A stretch of 64,000 nucleotides of DNA from HK1 sp965220535 (GCA_965220535.1 OZ244833.1:1984001-2048000); one strand, 5' to 3'; counted from the first letter of the stretch, positions 7,637 through 16,909 are shown. Program-made: numbers and translations. The notes: a model not told the origin generated them from the letters alone.

Positions 7637-10600
7637 TCAGATTAAATCCCCCGTCGGAGTCAGGCCCGCCAAAATCGCCTCGGCTTGGGCAGTAACGGCT
7701 TGGACGGCTTCTTTTTCGAGATCGGGTGGGTATCCGTGGCTTTTTAGGATGCGGCGGACGAGGTTGCGCATCTTTGCTCGGGCGCTTTCTTTTTTATGCC
7801 AGTCCACGGTCACGTTCGATTTCATTTTTTCTAAGAGTTCGGTGGCGATGACGCGTAAGTGTTCGTTCCCCATGACCTCGACCGCGCTGTCGTTTTCGGC
7901 GAGGGTTTCGTAAAAGGCCACCTCTTCCTCGGAAAGTCCTTCTTCTTCTCCGCGTCTCTTCGATTTGTCGATATCCTTGGCCATGTCGATCAATTCTTGG
8001 ATCATTTCGACCGTCGAGATCGCATTCGAGTGATACCGCGCCACCGCTTCTTCCAGTCGTTTCGAGAAATCCTTGCTTCTGACGATATTCTTTTTTGCAA
8101 TGCTCTTGATCTCGCCCATCAGCAGTTTTCTCAGGGCATCGAGGGCGAGGTTTTTATGCTTCATATTTTGTATTTCCGACAAGAACTCGTTCGATAGGAT
8201 AGAGATATCGGGAGACTTCAAGCCGGTTTCTCTGAGGATATCGACGATGCCTACACTGGCGACCGCTTTGTCGATTAGCTGATTAATGGCGAAGCCCTTC
8301 GTTCTCGATCCCAAGTGTTCGTCGAGTGATTTTTTCAAAATGGCGGCGCGGACGGCTTGAAAGAAGCCGACCTCTTCTTTGACCTTTCGCGCAAAATCGC
8401 TTGTCGATGCCAGAGCGAAGGCCTCGCCGAGCTCCGACACCGCCGATTGAAATCGTCCCCGCGCTTTTTCTTTCTCTTTTTCGTCTTCGACCTTCGCCGC
8501 CGCTTCTTTTTTTTGCCCCAATACTCGATCCATCGCGCCGGCGAGCGCGGCTAGTCGCTGTGCCGGTTCGCCCGAGATGCCTAGGGAATAGTCGTATCCG
8601 TGAAGCATCGCTCGCACGATATCAAGTTTTTCGGTCAAAACGGCAACGGCATCTTCCTCTTCCACGCCGACACGCTTTCGATCGGATTCCGAGTAGTCCT
8701 TCAACGCTCGGTTCAAGTTTTGAAAAATGCCGATGTAGTCGACGACCAAGCCGCCCGGTTTGCCTTCGAAGACCCGATTGACACGGGCGATCGCCTGCAT
8801 CAGATTGTGCCCCCGCATGGGTTTGTCGACATACATCGTGTGCATGCAAGGGGCATCGAAGCCGGTCAACCACATATCTCTGACGATGACCAGTTTCAAA
8901 GGGTCGTCCGGGTCGCGGGCTCTATTGGCAATGGCTTCGCGGTATCTCTTGTTTCGAATATGGGGCTGCCATGCCTCGGGATCCGATGCCGAGCCGGTCA
9001 TCACGACTTTGATCTCGCCTTTGTCGTCATCGTCGCTGTGCCAGTTGGGCCTTCGCTTTATGATTTGCTCGTAGAGGGCAACGCATATTCGCCGGCTCAT
9101 GCAAACCGCCATGGCTTTGCCCTTTAGCGCTTCGAGACGTTCTTCAAGGTGGTCCACCAAATCGGCGGCGATTTGATTCAACCGTTTTTCGGATCCGACA
9201 AGCGCCTCCACGTTGGCCCATTTGGCTTTCGTTTTTTCTTGCTCCGTAAGAGATTCGTCCTCGAGGATTTCCTCTATTTCGGCGTCGATAATAGGCTTTT
9301 CATTTTCATCGAGTTCGATTCGCGCCAACCGGCTTTGGTAGTGAATCGGAACCGTCACCTCATCCTCGACGGCGCGGGAGATATCGTAAATATCGATTTC
9401 TTCGCCGAAGACCCCGTAGGTATTCCTATCCGCATGCTCGATCGGGGTTCCGGTGAAGCCGATGAAGGAAGCGTTTGGCAGCGCTTCGTGGACATAATGA
9501 GCGTAGCCATAGCCGATCTTCCCGGTGTTCGCATCGAGTCTTGCGCCGAAACCGTATTGACTTCGGTGGGCTTCGTCGGCAATCACGATCACGTTCTTGC
9601 GATCGGTCAATACGGGAAAATTCTCCTTTCCGGGAGGAGGCGAGAATTTTTGCATCGTCGTAAAAATCACGCCGCCGCTATTGCGGTTCAGCAGTTTTCG
9701 CAGGCCTTCGCGGGTGTCGGCTTGTTCGGGTGTCTGGCGGATCAAATCCTTGCACATACTGAATGTGGCGAACAGTTGATGGTCGAGATCGTTGCGGTCC
9801 GTCAAAACCACCAAGGTCGGGTTTTTCAGTTCTTCGGAGCGCACCAGCAAACCACCGAAGAAGGTCATCAACAGGCTCTTGCCCGAACCCTGCGTATGCC
9901 AGATCACCCCGATACGCCGGTCGCCCTCGGGAGAAGAGGCTTCGATCGCACGACGAAAAGCCTTGCGCGCCCCGAAAAATTGGTGATACCCGGAGACGAT
10001 CTTGAAAGGCCCGTCTCCTTTATCCGCAAAAACCGTGAAGTCTCGGATCAACGACAGAAAATGCGATTTTTCGAAAACGCCGCGCAACAGCGTATTCAGT
10101 TCATCTTTCCCCCGAGGGCTGAAATCGCCATCATCGCCCGTCATCGAGCGCCAAGGCATGAAGCGTTCCCGATCGGCAGTCAGCGACCCGGCACGAGCGC
10201 TCAATCCATCGGAGAGTACCAACAGACAGTTGGTGCGAAATAGCGAGGAGATCTGGTTCTTATAGGTTTGAATCTGCTGAAAGGCATCATCGATGCCCGA
10301 TGCCTCGCCAACGGGGTTTTTCAACTCGAAGACGGCGACAGGCAAGCCGTTCAAAAAGACAACGATATCCGGCCGCCGGTTGTGCTTGCCCTCGACAACG
10401 GTGAACTGATTGGTGACCGCCCAATCGTTGTTTTCGGGCTCGGTGAAATCGACCAACCAGACTTTATCCCCTCGGATCGTCCCGTCCTCGGCCGGATATT
10501 CGACATCGATTCCGTTGACCAACATCTGGTGAATCCGGCGATTTTCTTCCACTAGGGTGGGTGTCTCCCACCGCTGCAGAGTTCTTAGAGCATCATCGAT

Positions 10601-10795
10601 GGCGTAGGTCGGAATGGTTGGATTGATACGCTCGACGGTGGATTTCAGACGCCCTTGCAAGATCACGTTTTGATAGGCCGCCCGCTGCGGATCCACCGTA
10701 TCGGGGGAGGCTTCCTCGGATGACAGGATGGAGTATCCGATGTTTTCCAGTACCGATAGAGCGGCTTGCTCAACCATAGATTCGTTGATGGTCAA
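7637..10795 (-). CDS. hsdR: Type I restriction enzyme R subunit (HsdR)
   Basis: 1052 residues, normal length. The N-terminal nuclease domain has the PD...E-L-K pattern (PDIVVF at 142-147, FELK at 156-159). The SF2 translocase has Walker A GSGKS (about 303-307) and DEAH (407-410), and later helicase motifs including GFDAP. With HsdM and HsdS it would cleave unmethylated DNA at a distance from the target after ATP-driven translocation. Its ATG overlaps the stop of the FRG gene by 4 bp, so it is the last gene of the hsdM-hsdS-FRG-hsdR operon. No frameshift is seen. Confidence 0.97.
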   Translation of the reverse strand: MTINESMVEQAALSVLENIGYSILSSEEASPDTVDPQRAAYQNVILQGRLKSTVERINPTIPTYAIDDALRTLQRWETPTLVEENRRIHQMLVNGIDVEYPAEDGTIRGDKVWLVDFTEPENNDWAVTNQFTVVEGKHNRRPDIVVFLNGLPVAVFELKNPVGEASGIDDAFQQIQTYKNQISSLFRTNCLLVLSDGLSARAGSLTADRERFMPWRSMTGDDGDFSPRGKDELNTLLRGVFEKSHFLSLIRDFTVFADKGDGPFKIVSGYHQFFGARKAFRRAIEASSPEGDRRIGVIWHTQGSGKSLLMTFFGGLLVRSEELKNPTLVVLTDRNDLDHQLFATFSMCKDLIRQTPEQADTREGLRKLLNRNSGGVIFTTMQKFSPPPGKENFPVLTDRKNVIVIADEAHRSQYGFGARLDANTGKIGYGYAHYVHEALPNASFIGFTGTPIEHADRNTYGVFGEEIDIYDISRAVEDEVTVPIHYQSRLARIELDENEKPIIDAEIEEILEDESLTEQEKTKAKWANVEALVGSEKRLNQIAADLVDHLEERLEALKGKAMAVCMSRRICVALYEQIIKRRPNWHSDDDDKGEIKVVMTGSASDPEAWQPHIRNKRYREAIANRARDPDDPLKLVIVRDMWLTGFDAPCMHTMYVDKPMRGHNLMQAIARVNRVFEGKPGGLVVDYIGIFQNLNRALKDYSESDRKRVGVEEEDAVAVLTEKLDIVRAMLHGYDYSLGISGEPAQRLAALAGAMDRVLGQKKEAAAKVEDEKEKEKARGRFQSAVSELGEAFALASTSDFARKVKEEVGFFQAVRAAILKKSLDEHLGSRTKGFAINQLIDKAVASVGIVDILRETGLKSPDISILSNEFLSEIQNMKHKNLALDALRKLLMGEIKSIAKKNIVRSKDFSKRLEEAVARYHSNAISTVEMIQELIDMAKDIDKSKRRGEEEGLSEEEVAFYETLAENDSAVEVMGNEHLRVIATELLEKMKSNVTVDWHKKESARAKMRNLVRRILKSHGYPPDLEKEAVQAVTAQAEAILAGLTPTGDLI

Positions 10796-12084
10796 GTTTT
10801 ATCTCCTTGATCACCGAAGTTGAGATTATGTTTCAATCGGTAATCTACTTCCAAAACTTCAACTAGTTTTTCAGCCAAGCCCTGGCTCGACGAACCTGCT
10901 CCTAACAATTTAAGTTGTCTTGAAATATTAGTGAGAATATTCGCACGAGCTGACAATCTGATTGGCCAGTCTACAGTCTCAAGTTCACTATAGCGCTTGG
11001 CAATTCTAGGTGTCCAGTCTAATAGTATCTCATTGGATACAATGTCTTCGTTGATTACTGATCGAATAGTAATATTTATTAATTCAGTCAGATCAGCAGT
11101 AACACCTGACGAAGAAAATCTAGATTCTTCTGCTATTTTTTTCTTCGCTCTCTCCCTCTTTTTTTCCTTCTCCTTATTCCTCTCCCTCTCTTCTTCATGA
11201 TCTTGAACAATTTTTCTATGCAACCAGTCTTTGGTATAAATCGCGGCTCCAAGTGGGTCAGGAAATAGACTACCATGATGAATATTCATTTGCCTCAACA
11301 TGACCAAATATTCTTCACGTGTTGATGGCATATTGGGAATATGAATCTTGCAAATATATTGCGATATCTGTGCTGCTATCTCGTCGATAGGATATTCCAT
11401 TTCATATTCATTGGTCGGTTTGTCTTCAAATTCATCAAGATCTATTACATTGTTTTCACGAATTTTTTCAATAACATACGAAGCGAAATTATCTTTTCCG
11501 GAAGGCGTTATAGTGAATAAGCCTGCTTGGTTTACAAGACGAGCATTTTCATTTGCGACGGGCTCATAAAAAAGATCTCGCATTACCTCTTTAAGGCGTG
11601 ACATATTAAGACAGAAAATAGCTCTGCTGGTATTTTCTTCTTCCGAGTCGTAATCAGGCTCCACGAAGGAAAAATAAAGAGCAACGAATGGCGATTTGGT
11701 CCAATCCAAAAGAGGAGTAAGTAGACCGTTGTGCTGACCATAAGCCCAGATTTCATTTTCATCCAGAAACTTGAGTTCCGGACCACGGCCACGCATTGCC
11801 AATTTGAATTGTTTTAGCAATTCTTTTCTGTCTTCAGATTTGATACTCCCTCCTTCATATTCGCGAGACAGGGTTGAGGACAACCCCCAGTCATATCTGC
11901 GCTGTCCTCTATAAATCATCTCTCGCTCGATTCCACGATGGCTAGGATGTCTCATGCAATCCATGAAATGTTCCCAATCATTAACACGGCATGACGGAAG
12001 CAAGCCATCTTCTTTATTATTCGGAAGAGCAAAATCAGGCCAAGCCGGCAATCTCTCATGATATTTCAATTTCCTATTTGGCAT
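10792..12084 (-). CDS. FRG-domain protein inserted between hsdS and hsdR
   Basis: A 430-residue protein with the FRG signature EMIYRGQRRYDWGLSSTL (around 55-72). A middle region with aromatic- and acid-rich stretches follows, then a highly charged coiled-coil-like segment (residues about 290-330, EEERERNKEKEKKRERAKKK). FRG domains are uncharacterised but recur in defence and toxin-like loci. The start at 12084 was chosen because GAGGAG lies 7 nt upstream; it overlaps hsdS by 11 bp and its stop overlaps hsdR, so it is fully embedded in the operon. The DNA is clearly more AT-rich than hsdR and hsdM, as is hsdS. Possible role: a backup effector or a regulator of restriction. Confidence 0.8.
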   Translation of the reverse strand: MPNRKLKYHERLPAWPDFALPNNKEDGLLPSCRVNDWEHFMDCMRHPSHRGIEREMIYRGQRRYDWGLSSTLSREYEGGSIKSEDRKELLKQFKLAMRGRGPELKFLDENEIWAYGQHNGLLTPLLDWTKSPFVALYFSFVEPDYDSEEENTSRAIFCLNMSRLKEVMRDLFYEPVANENARLVNQAGLFTITPSGKDNFASYVIEKIRENNVIDLDEFEDKPTNEYEMEYPIDEIAAQISQYICKIHIPNMPSTREEYLVMLRQMNIHHGSLFPDPLGAAIYTKDWLHRKIVQDHEEERERNKEKEKKRERAKKKIAEESRFSSSGVTADLTELINITIRSVINEDIVSNEILLDWTPRIAKRYSELETVDWPIRLSARANILTNISRQLKLLGAGSSSQGLAEKLVEVLEVDYRLKHNLNFGDQGDKT

Positions 12085-13462
12085 CAAAAATCTCCTCTGC
12101 ATCTTGAGTTCGAATTTCACCTGAAATTAGCTTTGGTAAAAGCAAATCACGTGTCTTAGCGAGAGTATTTGAATTCTTACCATTTTCAATCTGCTTGTCA
12201 ATAAAATACGTGACTATGTTATCAAAATCAGCGCACATATCTCTGAGTGGATCGATGAATTCATAAGACTTAACTTCCTGCTGATTCAATCCGGGTTGAG
12301 CTGCTTTACTAGTCCCAACGGATCGTAAATAACAAGAAACTGCCTCCGATTTAAACAAATAATATAAAAACGCTTGTCCTATCATTGAGCTTCGAATTAA
12401 AAATACATGTTCATTCACCATAAAGCGAGGAAATGGAAATCCGTTTCCGAATAAGCTCACTCTTTCTGAATTACCGACCATCGCGCCGTCTTTATAGATA
12501 GCAACATCGTAATTTTCAACCCATCCTTGTTTAACGATTTTTGCAAATTCAGAATCAACAAACTTAACTTTTGAATAATCAAAATCACCTATTTTTGCTA
12601 GACTTTCTGCCCCAACATTGGGTATTCCAGACTTCAATGTCCTGTCTACCCCTCCCTTCGGTCGCCTGCCAGATACAATTTCAAGATCAAAATCTCCCAA
12701 TCTGGCTTTTCTCCATCCTTTCGGCAGGCCATTGTCAGTTAGCATGGCGGGAAATCGGTCAGCAATTTCTCTGTTTTTTTCAGGGGCCGAAAATACACCA
12801 CCGAGGATAACATCGGGGTCGGTGGCGCCTTCCATTTTGCGGCGGGTGGGGCCGAAATCGACGAACCAGTCTTGGAAAATAGCCTGTGCCATTGACTCCA
12901 GTGTTTTGTTCATTTGTTGGTTCAATTCGATTTTCTGATCGATCGTTTCAAGTTGATGAACGATTGCTTTCTGCTCTTTCAACCTAGGAACAGGGATTTT
13001 AATGGTTTTAAGATAGGAAACCGGCCGAGCGATCGCAGGGACTCCAACCTGGGATGCATTGGCCAGCAAAAGATGTTGTCCTTGGCGTGTTTTGAAAAAA
13101 TAAGCCAAATACGCTGGTAGGATTTTTGATTGATCAGGCCGAAGATAAAATTGTCTTTGGGAAATTATCAATCTTTCAAAGGGACAATCATTTTTGATAT
13201 ATGCTGCTTGACCTACATTTCCCGCATGAGTAAATATAACATCACCTCTGGAAACCAGAGAATTTTTTAGTTTTTCTGCATGTTCTTCCGATATGAAATT
13301 AAAGTCTTTTGAAAAATCTACTGAAACTCCAAACAAATGTTGGCCACTGATTATAGGAATACCTGCATCAACGAATGTTTCGACCTTAATAGATGAACCA
13401 AAAGGTCCCATCCCTATTTTCTCTGCGATTTCTTCAATTTTTTTCTGCGGCCAGACAATCAT
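12074..13462 (-). CDS. hsdS: Type I restriction specificity subunit HsdS
   Basis: 462 residues with two target-recognition domains separated by conserved helices: an N-terminal TRD (opening WPQKKIEEIAEKIGMGPFG), a central spacer (LKEQKAIVHQLETIDQKIELN, then MNKTLESMAQAIFQDWFVDF), a second TRD beginning GWRKARLGDFDLEIVSG, and a C-terminal helix (NTLAKTRDLLLPKLISGEI). HsdS gives sequence specificity to both methylation and cleavage. GGGAGG precedes the ATG. The gene is AT-rich relative to its neighbours, as is common for exchanged TRDs. No inverted or duplicate hsdS fragment was seen, so no shuffling system is evident. Confidence 0.95.
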   Translation of the reverse strand: MIVWPQKKIEEIAEKIGMGPFGSSIKVETFVDAGIPIISGQHLFGVSVDFSKDFNFISEEHAEKLKNSLVSRGDVIFTHAGNVGQAAYIKNDCPFERLIISQRQFYLRPDQSKILPAYLAYFFKTRQGQHLLLANASQVGVPAIARPVSYLKTIKIPVPRLKEQKAIVHQLETIDQKIELNQQMNKTLESMAQAIFQDWFVDFGPTRRKMEGATDPDVILGGVFSAPEKNREIADRFPAMLTDNGLPKGWRKARLGDFDLEIVSGRRPKGGVDRTLKSGIPNVGAESLAKIGDFDYSKVKFVDSEFAKIVKQGWVENYDVAIYKDGAMVGNSERVSLFGNGFPFPRFMVNEHVFLIRSSMIGQAFLYYLFKSEAVSCYLRSVGTSKAAQPGLNQQEVKSYEFIDPLRDMCADFDNIVTYFIDKQIENGKNSNTLAKTRDLLLPKLISGEIRTQDAEEIFDAK

Positions 13463-13542
13463 TTTCTAAAACCCTCCCGAGCTTTTATCTGATCTGCCGA
13501 TCACACGGCTTGTTATTGTTATCTACAAAAAATAGATACATC

Positions 13543-15114
13543 TCAATTCTCCCGAATGAGATCGAAATTATCTTTAATCTGATTGTTCAGCCTAGTCGAT
13601 TCAGCCATCTGTTCTTCCAGTTGGAATTTTAGGCTGGCGAATTTTTCCGCAAACGGAATTCCATCATCCTCTGCTTCCGGCATGCCGACATAGCGGCCCG
13701 GAGTCAGAACGTATCCGTTTTCTTCTATTTCATCGATGGATGCGGATTTGCAAAATCCCGGAATGTCTTTGTATGCCTCATCGGGCTTTTTATTTCGCCA
13801 GCGATGATAGACGCTTGCGATCTTTTCGATGTCCTCTTTGCTGAACTCGCGGCGGACTCGGTCTACCATGTAGCCTAGATCGCGGGCGTCGATGAAGAGG
13901 ACTTTGCGGCGGCGGTTTCGGTATTTGTTGGCGGTTTTTTTCTTTGCCAAAATCCACAGGCAGGCGGGGATTTGTGTCGAGTAAAAGAGTTGGCCGGGGA
14001 GGGCGACCATGGCATCGATAGCGTCTTTTTCGATCATCTTTTTGCGGATTTCGCCTTCTCCGGATTGCTGCGAGGACATCGACCCGTTGGCCAGTACCAC
14101 GCCTGCCATTCCGCGGGGGGCTAGGTGGTGGTAAATATGTTGCAGCCAAGCGAAGTTGGCGTTGCCAGCCGGTGGGCGGCCGAAGGTCTTCCAGCGGCAG
14201 TCATCTCGCAATCTGTCGCCGCCCCAGTCGGAGATATTGAAAGGTGGATTGGCGAGGATGAAGTCGGCGCGCAAGTTGGGTAGTTCGTCTCGGTGGAAAC
14301 TGCCTTCGTTATTCCAGCGAATGTCGGCGTCGATTCCCTGCACTGCGAGGTTCATCTTTGCCAATCGCCAGGTGGTGTGATTGATCTCTTGTCCGTAGAC
14401 CGAGATTTTGTCCGGTCGTCCGCCATGCTCTTCGATGAATTTTTCGGATTGTACGAACATACCGCCGGAGCCGCAGCATGGGTCGTAGACGCGGCCTTCG
14501 AAGGGTTCGAGCATCTCGACCAAGGTGCGGACGACCGAGCGTGGGGTGAAGAATTCGCCGCCGCGCTTGCCCTCGGAGGAGGCGAAGCCCGAGAGGAAAT
14601 ATTCGTAGACGCGGCCTAGTAAATCCTTGCTGCTTCCGTCATGCATGCGGATATTCGAGAAGAGATCGATCAACTCTCCCAGCATGGTTTTGTTGAGCGT
14701 CGGGCGACCGTATTCTTTGGGTAAAACGCCTTTGAGATTTGCATTGGTGGGGACTTTTTCGATGGCTTCCATCGCTCGGTCGATCAGGCCGCCGATATCC
14801 ACTTTCTTGCCGTTGGGAAGTTTGATCTCCGTTCGCTTGGCGTTTTCTTGGAGGTAAGTCCAACGCGCCTGTGGAGGAACCCAAAATACGTTCTCCGCTA
14901 GATATTCATCACGTTCTTCTACGAGATCGGGGTCTTCTTCTTCGAGTTCGGCGTAGCGTGCTTCGAAAGCGTCCGAGATATATTTCAAGAAGATAAGTCC
15001 GAGTACGACATGCTTGTACTCGGATGGTTCGAGATTGCCTCGTAACTTGTCCGCCGCTTTGAAAAGTTCAGCGGCGAATTCCAAGTCGCTTTTCCAAGTA
15101 TCGATGTCGGCCAA
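13543..15114 (-). CDS. hsdM: Type I restriction modification methyltransferase HsdM
   Basis: 523 residues. An N-terminal helical domain (HsdM_N, starting MADIDTWKSDLEFAAELFKA) is followed by the N6-adenine methylase domain with DPCCGSGG (211-218) and the catalytic NPPF (289-292). It is the first gene of the restriction operon; hsdS follows after 80 bp. Motifs are intact, so modification should be functional. Confidence 0.97.
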   Translation of the reverse strand: MADIDTWKSDLEFAAELFKAADKLRGNLEPSEYKHVVLGLIFLKYISDAFEARYAELEEEDPDLVEERDEYLAENVFWVPPQARWTYLQENAKRTEIKLPNGKKVDIGGLIDRAMEAIEKVPTNANLKGVLPKEYGRPTLNKTMLGELIDLFSNIRMHDGSSKDLLGRVYEYFLSGFASSEGKRGGEFFTPRSVVRTLVEMLEPFEGRVYDPCCGSGGMFVQSEKFIEEHGGRPDKISVYGQEINHTTWRLAKMNLAVQGIDADIRWNNEGSFHRDELPNLRADFILANPPFNISDWGGDRLRDDCRWKTFGRPPAGNANFAWLQHIYHHLAPRGMAGVVLANGSMSSQQSGEGEIRKKMIEKDAIDAMVALPGQLFYSTQIPACLWILAKKKTANKYRNRRRKVLFIDARDLGYMVDRVRREFSKEDIEKIASVYHRWRNKKPDEAYKDIPGFCKSASIDEIEENGYVLTPGRYVGMPEAEDDGIPFAEKFASLKFQLEEQMAESTRLNNQIKDNFDLIREN

Positions 15115-15206
15115 GTCCGCGCTCTCCTATCGTGCGCTTTGAAAAGACTCTGAGGTTTTCTTATGCTTTGCTCGGTTTTTGGCGAGGGAAGTCGGTACGA
15201 TCTGGC

Positions 15207-15476
15207 TCATCCGATATTGAGAAGGCGCATGACGAACGCAGGTATGTTGGGGATCGTCGCGATTGCGGCGAGCATCGATAGCAGGATTCCGACGGTCCAT
15301 AATCCTGTCTTTAACGGTACCCACTGCAGAGCTTCGTACATCTTTGCGGTGGTCTTTTTCATTTCGGCGATTCCCTTGGCGTTTTCGGCGATCAAGATTG
15401 CATTCTTGTCGAGCCGCTCCTCGATTCGATCGAGTTTATCGCTCGACGCTTTTTCCTTGGCCTTGAAATCGCTCAT
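15207..15476 (-). CDS. Small coiled-coil/membrane protein, paralogue 1 of 5
   Basis: 89 residues: a charged N-terminal helix (KLDRIEERLDKN), an alanine/asparagine coiled coil with one AENAKGI heptad, a conserved EALQWVPLKTGLWTVG segment, and a C-terminal hydrophobic helix. This layout resembles small phage XhlA-type membrane proteins, but that is a general likeness only. It is the last copy of a five-gene tandem array with the same strand and strict 25-bp spacers. Its membrane segment (MLAAIATIPNIPAFVMRLLN) is the most divergent together with paralogue 5. No Shine-Dalgarno is present; the conserved CCTCCTT stands there instead. Confidence 0.75.
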   Translation of the reverse strand: MSDFKAKEKASSDKLDRIEERLDKNAILIAENAKGIAEMKKTTAKMYEALQWVPLKTGLWTVGILLSMLAAIATIPNIPAFVMRLLNIG

Positions 15477-15501
15477 TGTAAGGAGGGTCGATTCGTGTGG
15501 A

Positions 15502-15813
15502 TCATCCGCGGCCGATAAGGAATATGATGACTGAAAGGGCGTAGGGGACTTTTGCGAGTACGACGAGCAGTGATAGTAGGATTCCGAGGGTCCATAATCC
15601 TGTCTTTATCGGTACCCACTGCAGCGCTTCGTACATCTTCGCGGTGGTCTTTTTCAGTTCGGCGATCCCTTTCGCGTTTTCGGCAATCGCCTTTGCGTTT
15701 TCGGCGATCAGGATTGCAGTCTTGGCGTTCAAGACTGCAGTCTTGTCGATCCGCTCCTCGATTCGATCGAGTTTATCGCTCCACGCTTTTTCCGCGGCCT
15801 TGAGATCGCTCAT
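15502..15813 (-). CDS. Small coiled-coil/membrane protein, paralogue 2 of 5
   Basis: 103 residues from MSDLKAAEKAW. Same plan as its neighbours, with two AENAK heptads preceded by two NAKTA/DKTA units, then WVPIKTGLWTLG and a transmembrane helix ending IIFLIGRG. The longer frame upstream to 15900 runs into the previous gene and was rejected. The spacer to the next copy upstream is 25 bp and again carries CCTCCTT just before the ATG. Confidence 0.75.
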   Translation of the reverse strand: MSDLKAAEKAWSDKLDRIEERIDKTAVLNAKTAILIAENAKAIAENAKGIAELKKTTAKMYEALQWVPIKTGLWTLGILLSLLVVLAKVPYALSVIIFLIGRG

Positions 15814-15838
15814 TGCAAGGAGGGTCGATTCGGGTGGA

Positions 15839-16183
15839 TTATCCGCGGCCGATAAGGAACATGATGACTGAAAGGGCGTAGGGGACTTTTGCGAGGACAA
15901 CGAGCAGTGATAGCAGGAGTCCGACGGTCCATAATCCTGTCTTTATCGGTACCCACTTCATCGCTGCGTCCAGATTCATTTCCAGACTCGCAGTGTTCTC
16001 TTTCAATTCGGCGATCCCTTTCGCGTTTTCAGCGATCCCTTTCGCGTTTTCAGCGATCACCCTTGCGTTTTCGGCGATCAAGATTGCAGTCTTGGCGTTC
16101 AAGGCTGCAGTTTTGGCGTTCCGCTCCTCGATTCGATCGAGTTTATCGCTCGACGCTTTTTCCTTGGCCTTGAGATCGCTCAT
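15839..16183 (-). CDS. Small coiled-coil/membrane protein, paralogue 3 of 5 (longest coil)
   Basis: 114 residues. It has the longest coiled coil of the array: NAKTA units and then four successive AENA(K/R) heptads (IAENARVIAENAKGIAENAK), followed by an extra helix containing SLEMNLDAAMKW and the shared WVPIKTGLWTVG/transmembrane end. Neighbouring paralogues differ mainly by gain or loss of 21-bp units, as expected for slippage or unequal exchange. Confidence 0.75.
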   Translation of the reverse strand: MSDLKAKEKASSDKLDRIEERNAKTAALNAKTAILIAENARVIAENAKGIAENAKGIAELKENTASLEMNLDAAMKWVPIKTGLWTVGLLLSLLVVLAKVPYALSVIMFLIGRG

Positions 16184-16208
16184 TGTAAGGAGGGTCGATT
16201 CGTGTGGA

Positions 16209-16478
16209 TTATCCGCGGCCGATGAGGAACATGATGACTGAAAGGGCGTAGGGGACTTTTGCGAGTGCGATGAGCAGTGATAGCAGGAGTCCGACGGTCC
16301 ATAATCCTGTCTTTAACGGTACCCACTGCAGTGCTTCGTACGTCTTCGCGGTGGTCTTTTCCATTTCGGTGATCGCCTTTGCGTTTTCGGCAATCCCTTT
16401 TGCGTTTTCGGCGACCAGAGCCTCGATTCGATCGAGTTTATTGCTCCACGCCTTTTCCGCAGCTTCGAGGTCGTTCAT
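16209..16478 (-). CDS. Small coiled-coil/membrane protein, paralogue 4 of 5
   Basis: 89 residues starting MNDLEAAEKAWSNKLDRIE, with two AENAK heptads, WVPLKTGLWTVG and a C-terminal helix ending IMFLIGRG like copies 2 and 3. It probably inserts in the membrane by the C-terminal helix with the coil outside the bilayer. Confidence 0.75.
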   Translation of the reverse strand: MNDLEAAEKAWSNKLDRIEALVAENAKGIAENAKAITEMEKTTAKTYEALQWVPLKTGLWTVGLLLSLLIALAKVPYALSVIMFLIGRG

Positions 16479-16503
16479 TGCAAGGAGGGTTGATTCGGGT
16501 GGA

Positions 16504-16797
16504 TCATCCGCCGCCGAAAAAACGCATGATTATCGATATCGCGTCGGGAATCGCTGCGATCGCTGCGATACCGACGGCTGCCGAGAGCAGGATCCCGACG
16601 GTCCACAGCCCCGCTTTTAGCGGCATCCACTTCATCGCTTCCTCCAGCCTCACTTCCAGCCTCACAGTGCTCGCTTTCAATTCGGCGATCCCTTTCACGT
16701 TCTCGGCGATTTGGACTGCATTTGTATCGAGTATGCCCTCGATTCGATCGAGTCTCCGATCGTGCCATGCCCTTTTCTCTTCATCGAGCTCGTACAT
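16504..16797 (-). CDS. Small coiled-coil/membrane protein, paralogue 5 of 5 (first in transcription)
   Basis: 97 residues from the ATG at 16797, with AGAGGA about 7 nt upstream; the TTG at 16833 is an alternative start. It is the most diverged copy: MYELDEEKRAWHDRRLDRIE, one IAENVKGIAELK heptad pair, WMPLKAGLWTVG, and a distinct transmembrane end (IIMRFFGGG). It is the only member with a recognisable Shine-Dalgarno, so it may lead the transcript, with the others read by coupling. Confidence 0.7.
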   Translation of the reverse strand: MYELDEEKRAWHDRRLDRIEGILDTNAVQIAENVKGIAELKASTVRLEVRLEEAMKWMPLKAGLWTVGILLSAAVGIAAIAAIPDAISIIMRFFGGG

Positions 16798-16909
16798 TGC
16801 CTTGTCCTCTTCGTTCACTGCTCTGTTCTCCAAGCGAGGCTATCTATCTTAGCACCGATATTGCATGGCGGGGGCGGATTCATGTCTCGAAGTGCGGTTT
16901 TCAAAGGGT

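Noticed and set aside
12074..13462. Phase-variable or shufflable hsdS
   Set aside because: No long homopolymer, no tandem repeat in the central helix and no second partial hsdS or recombinase nearby.
15552..16173. Plus-strand ORFs across the paralogue array, preceded by AAGGAGG
   Set aside because: They encode Arg/Ser-rich sequence without domain character, whereas the minus frames give conserved coiled-coil/membrane proteins in all five units.
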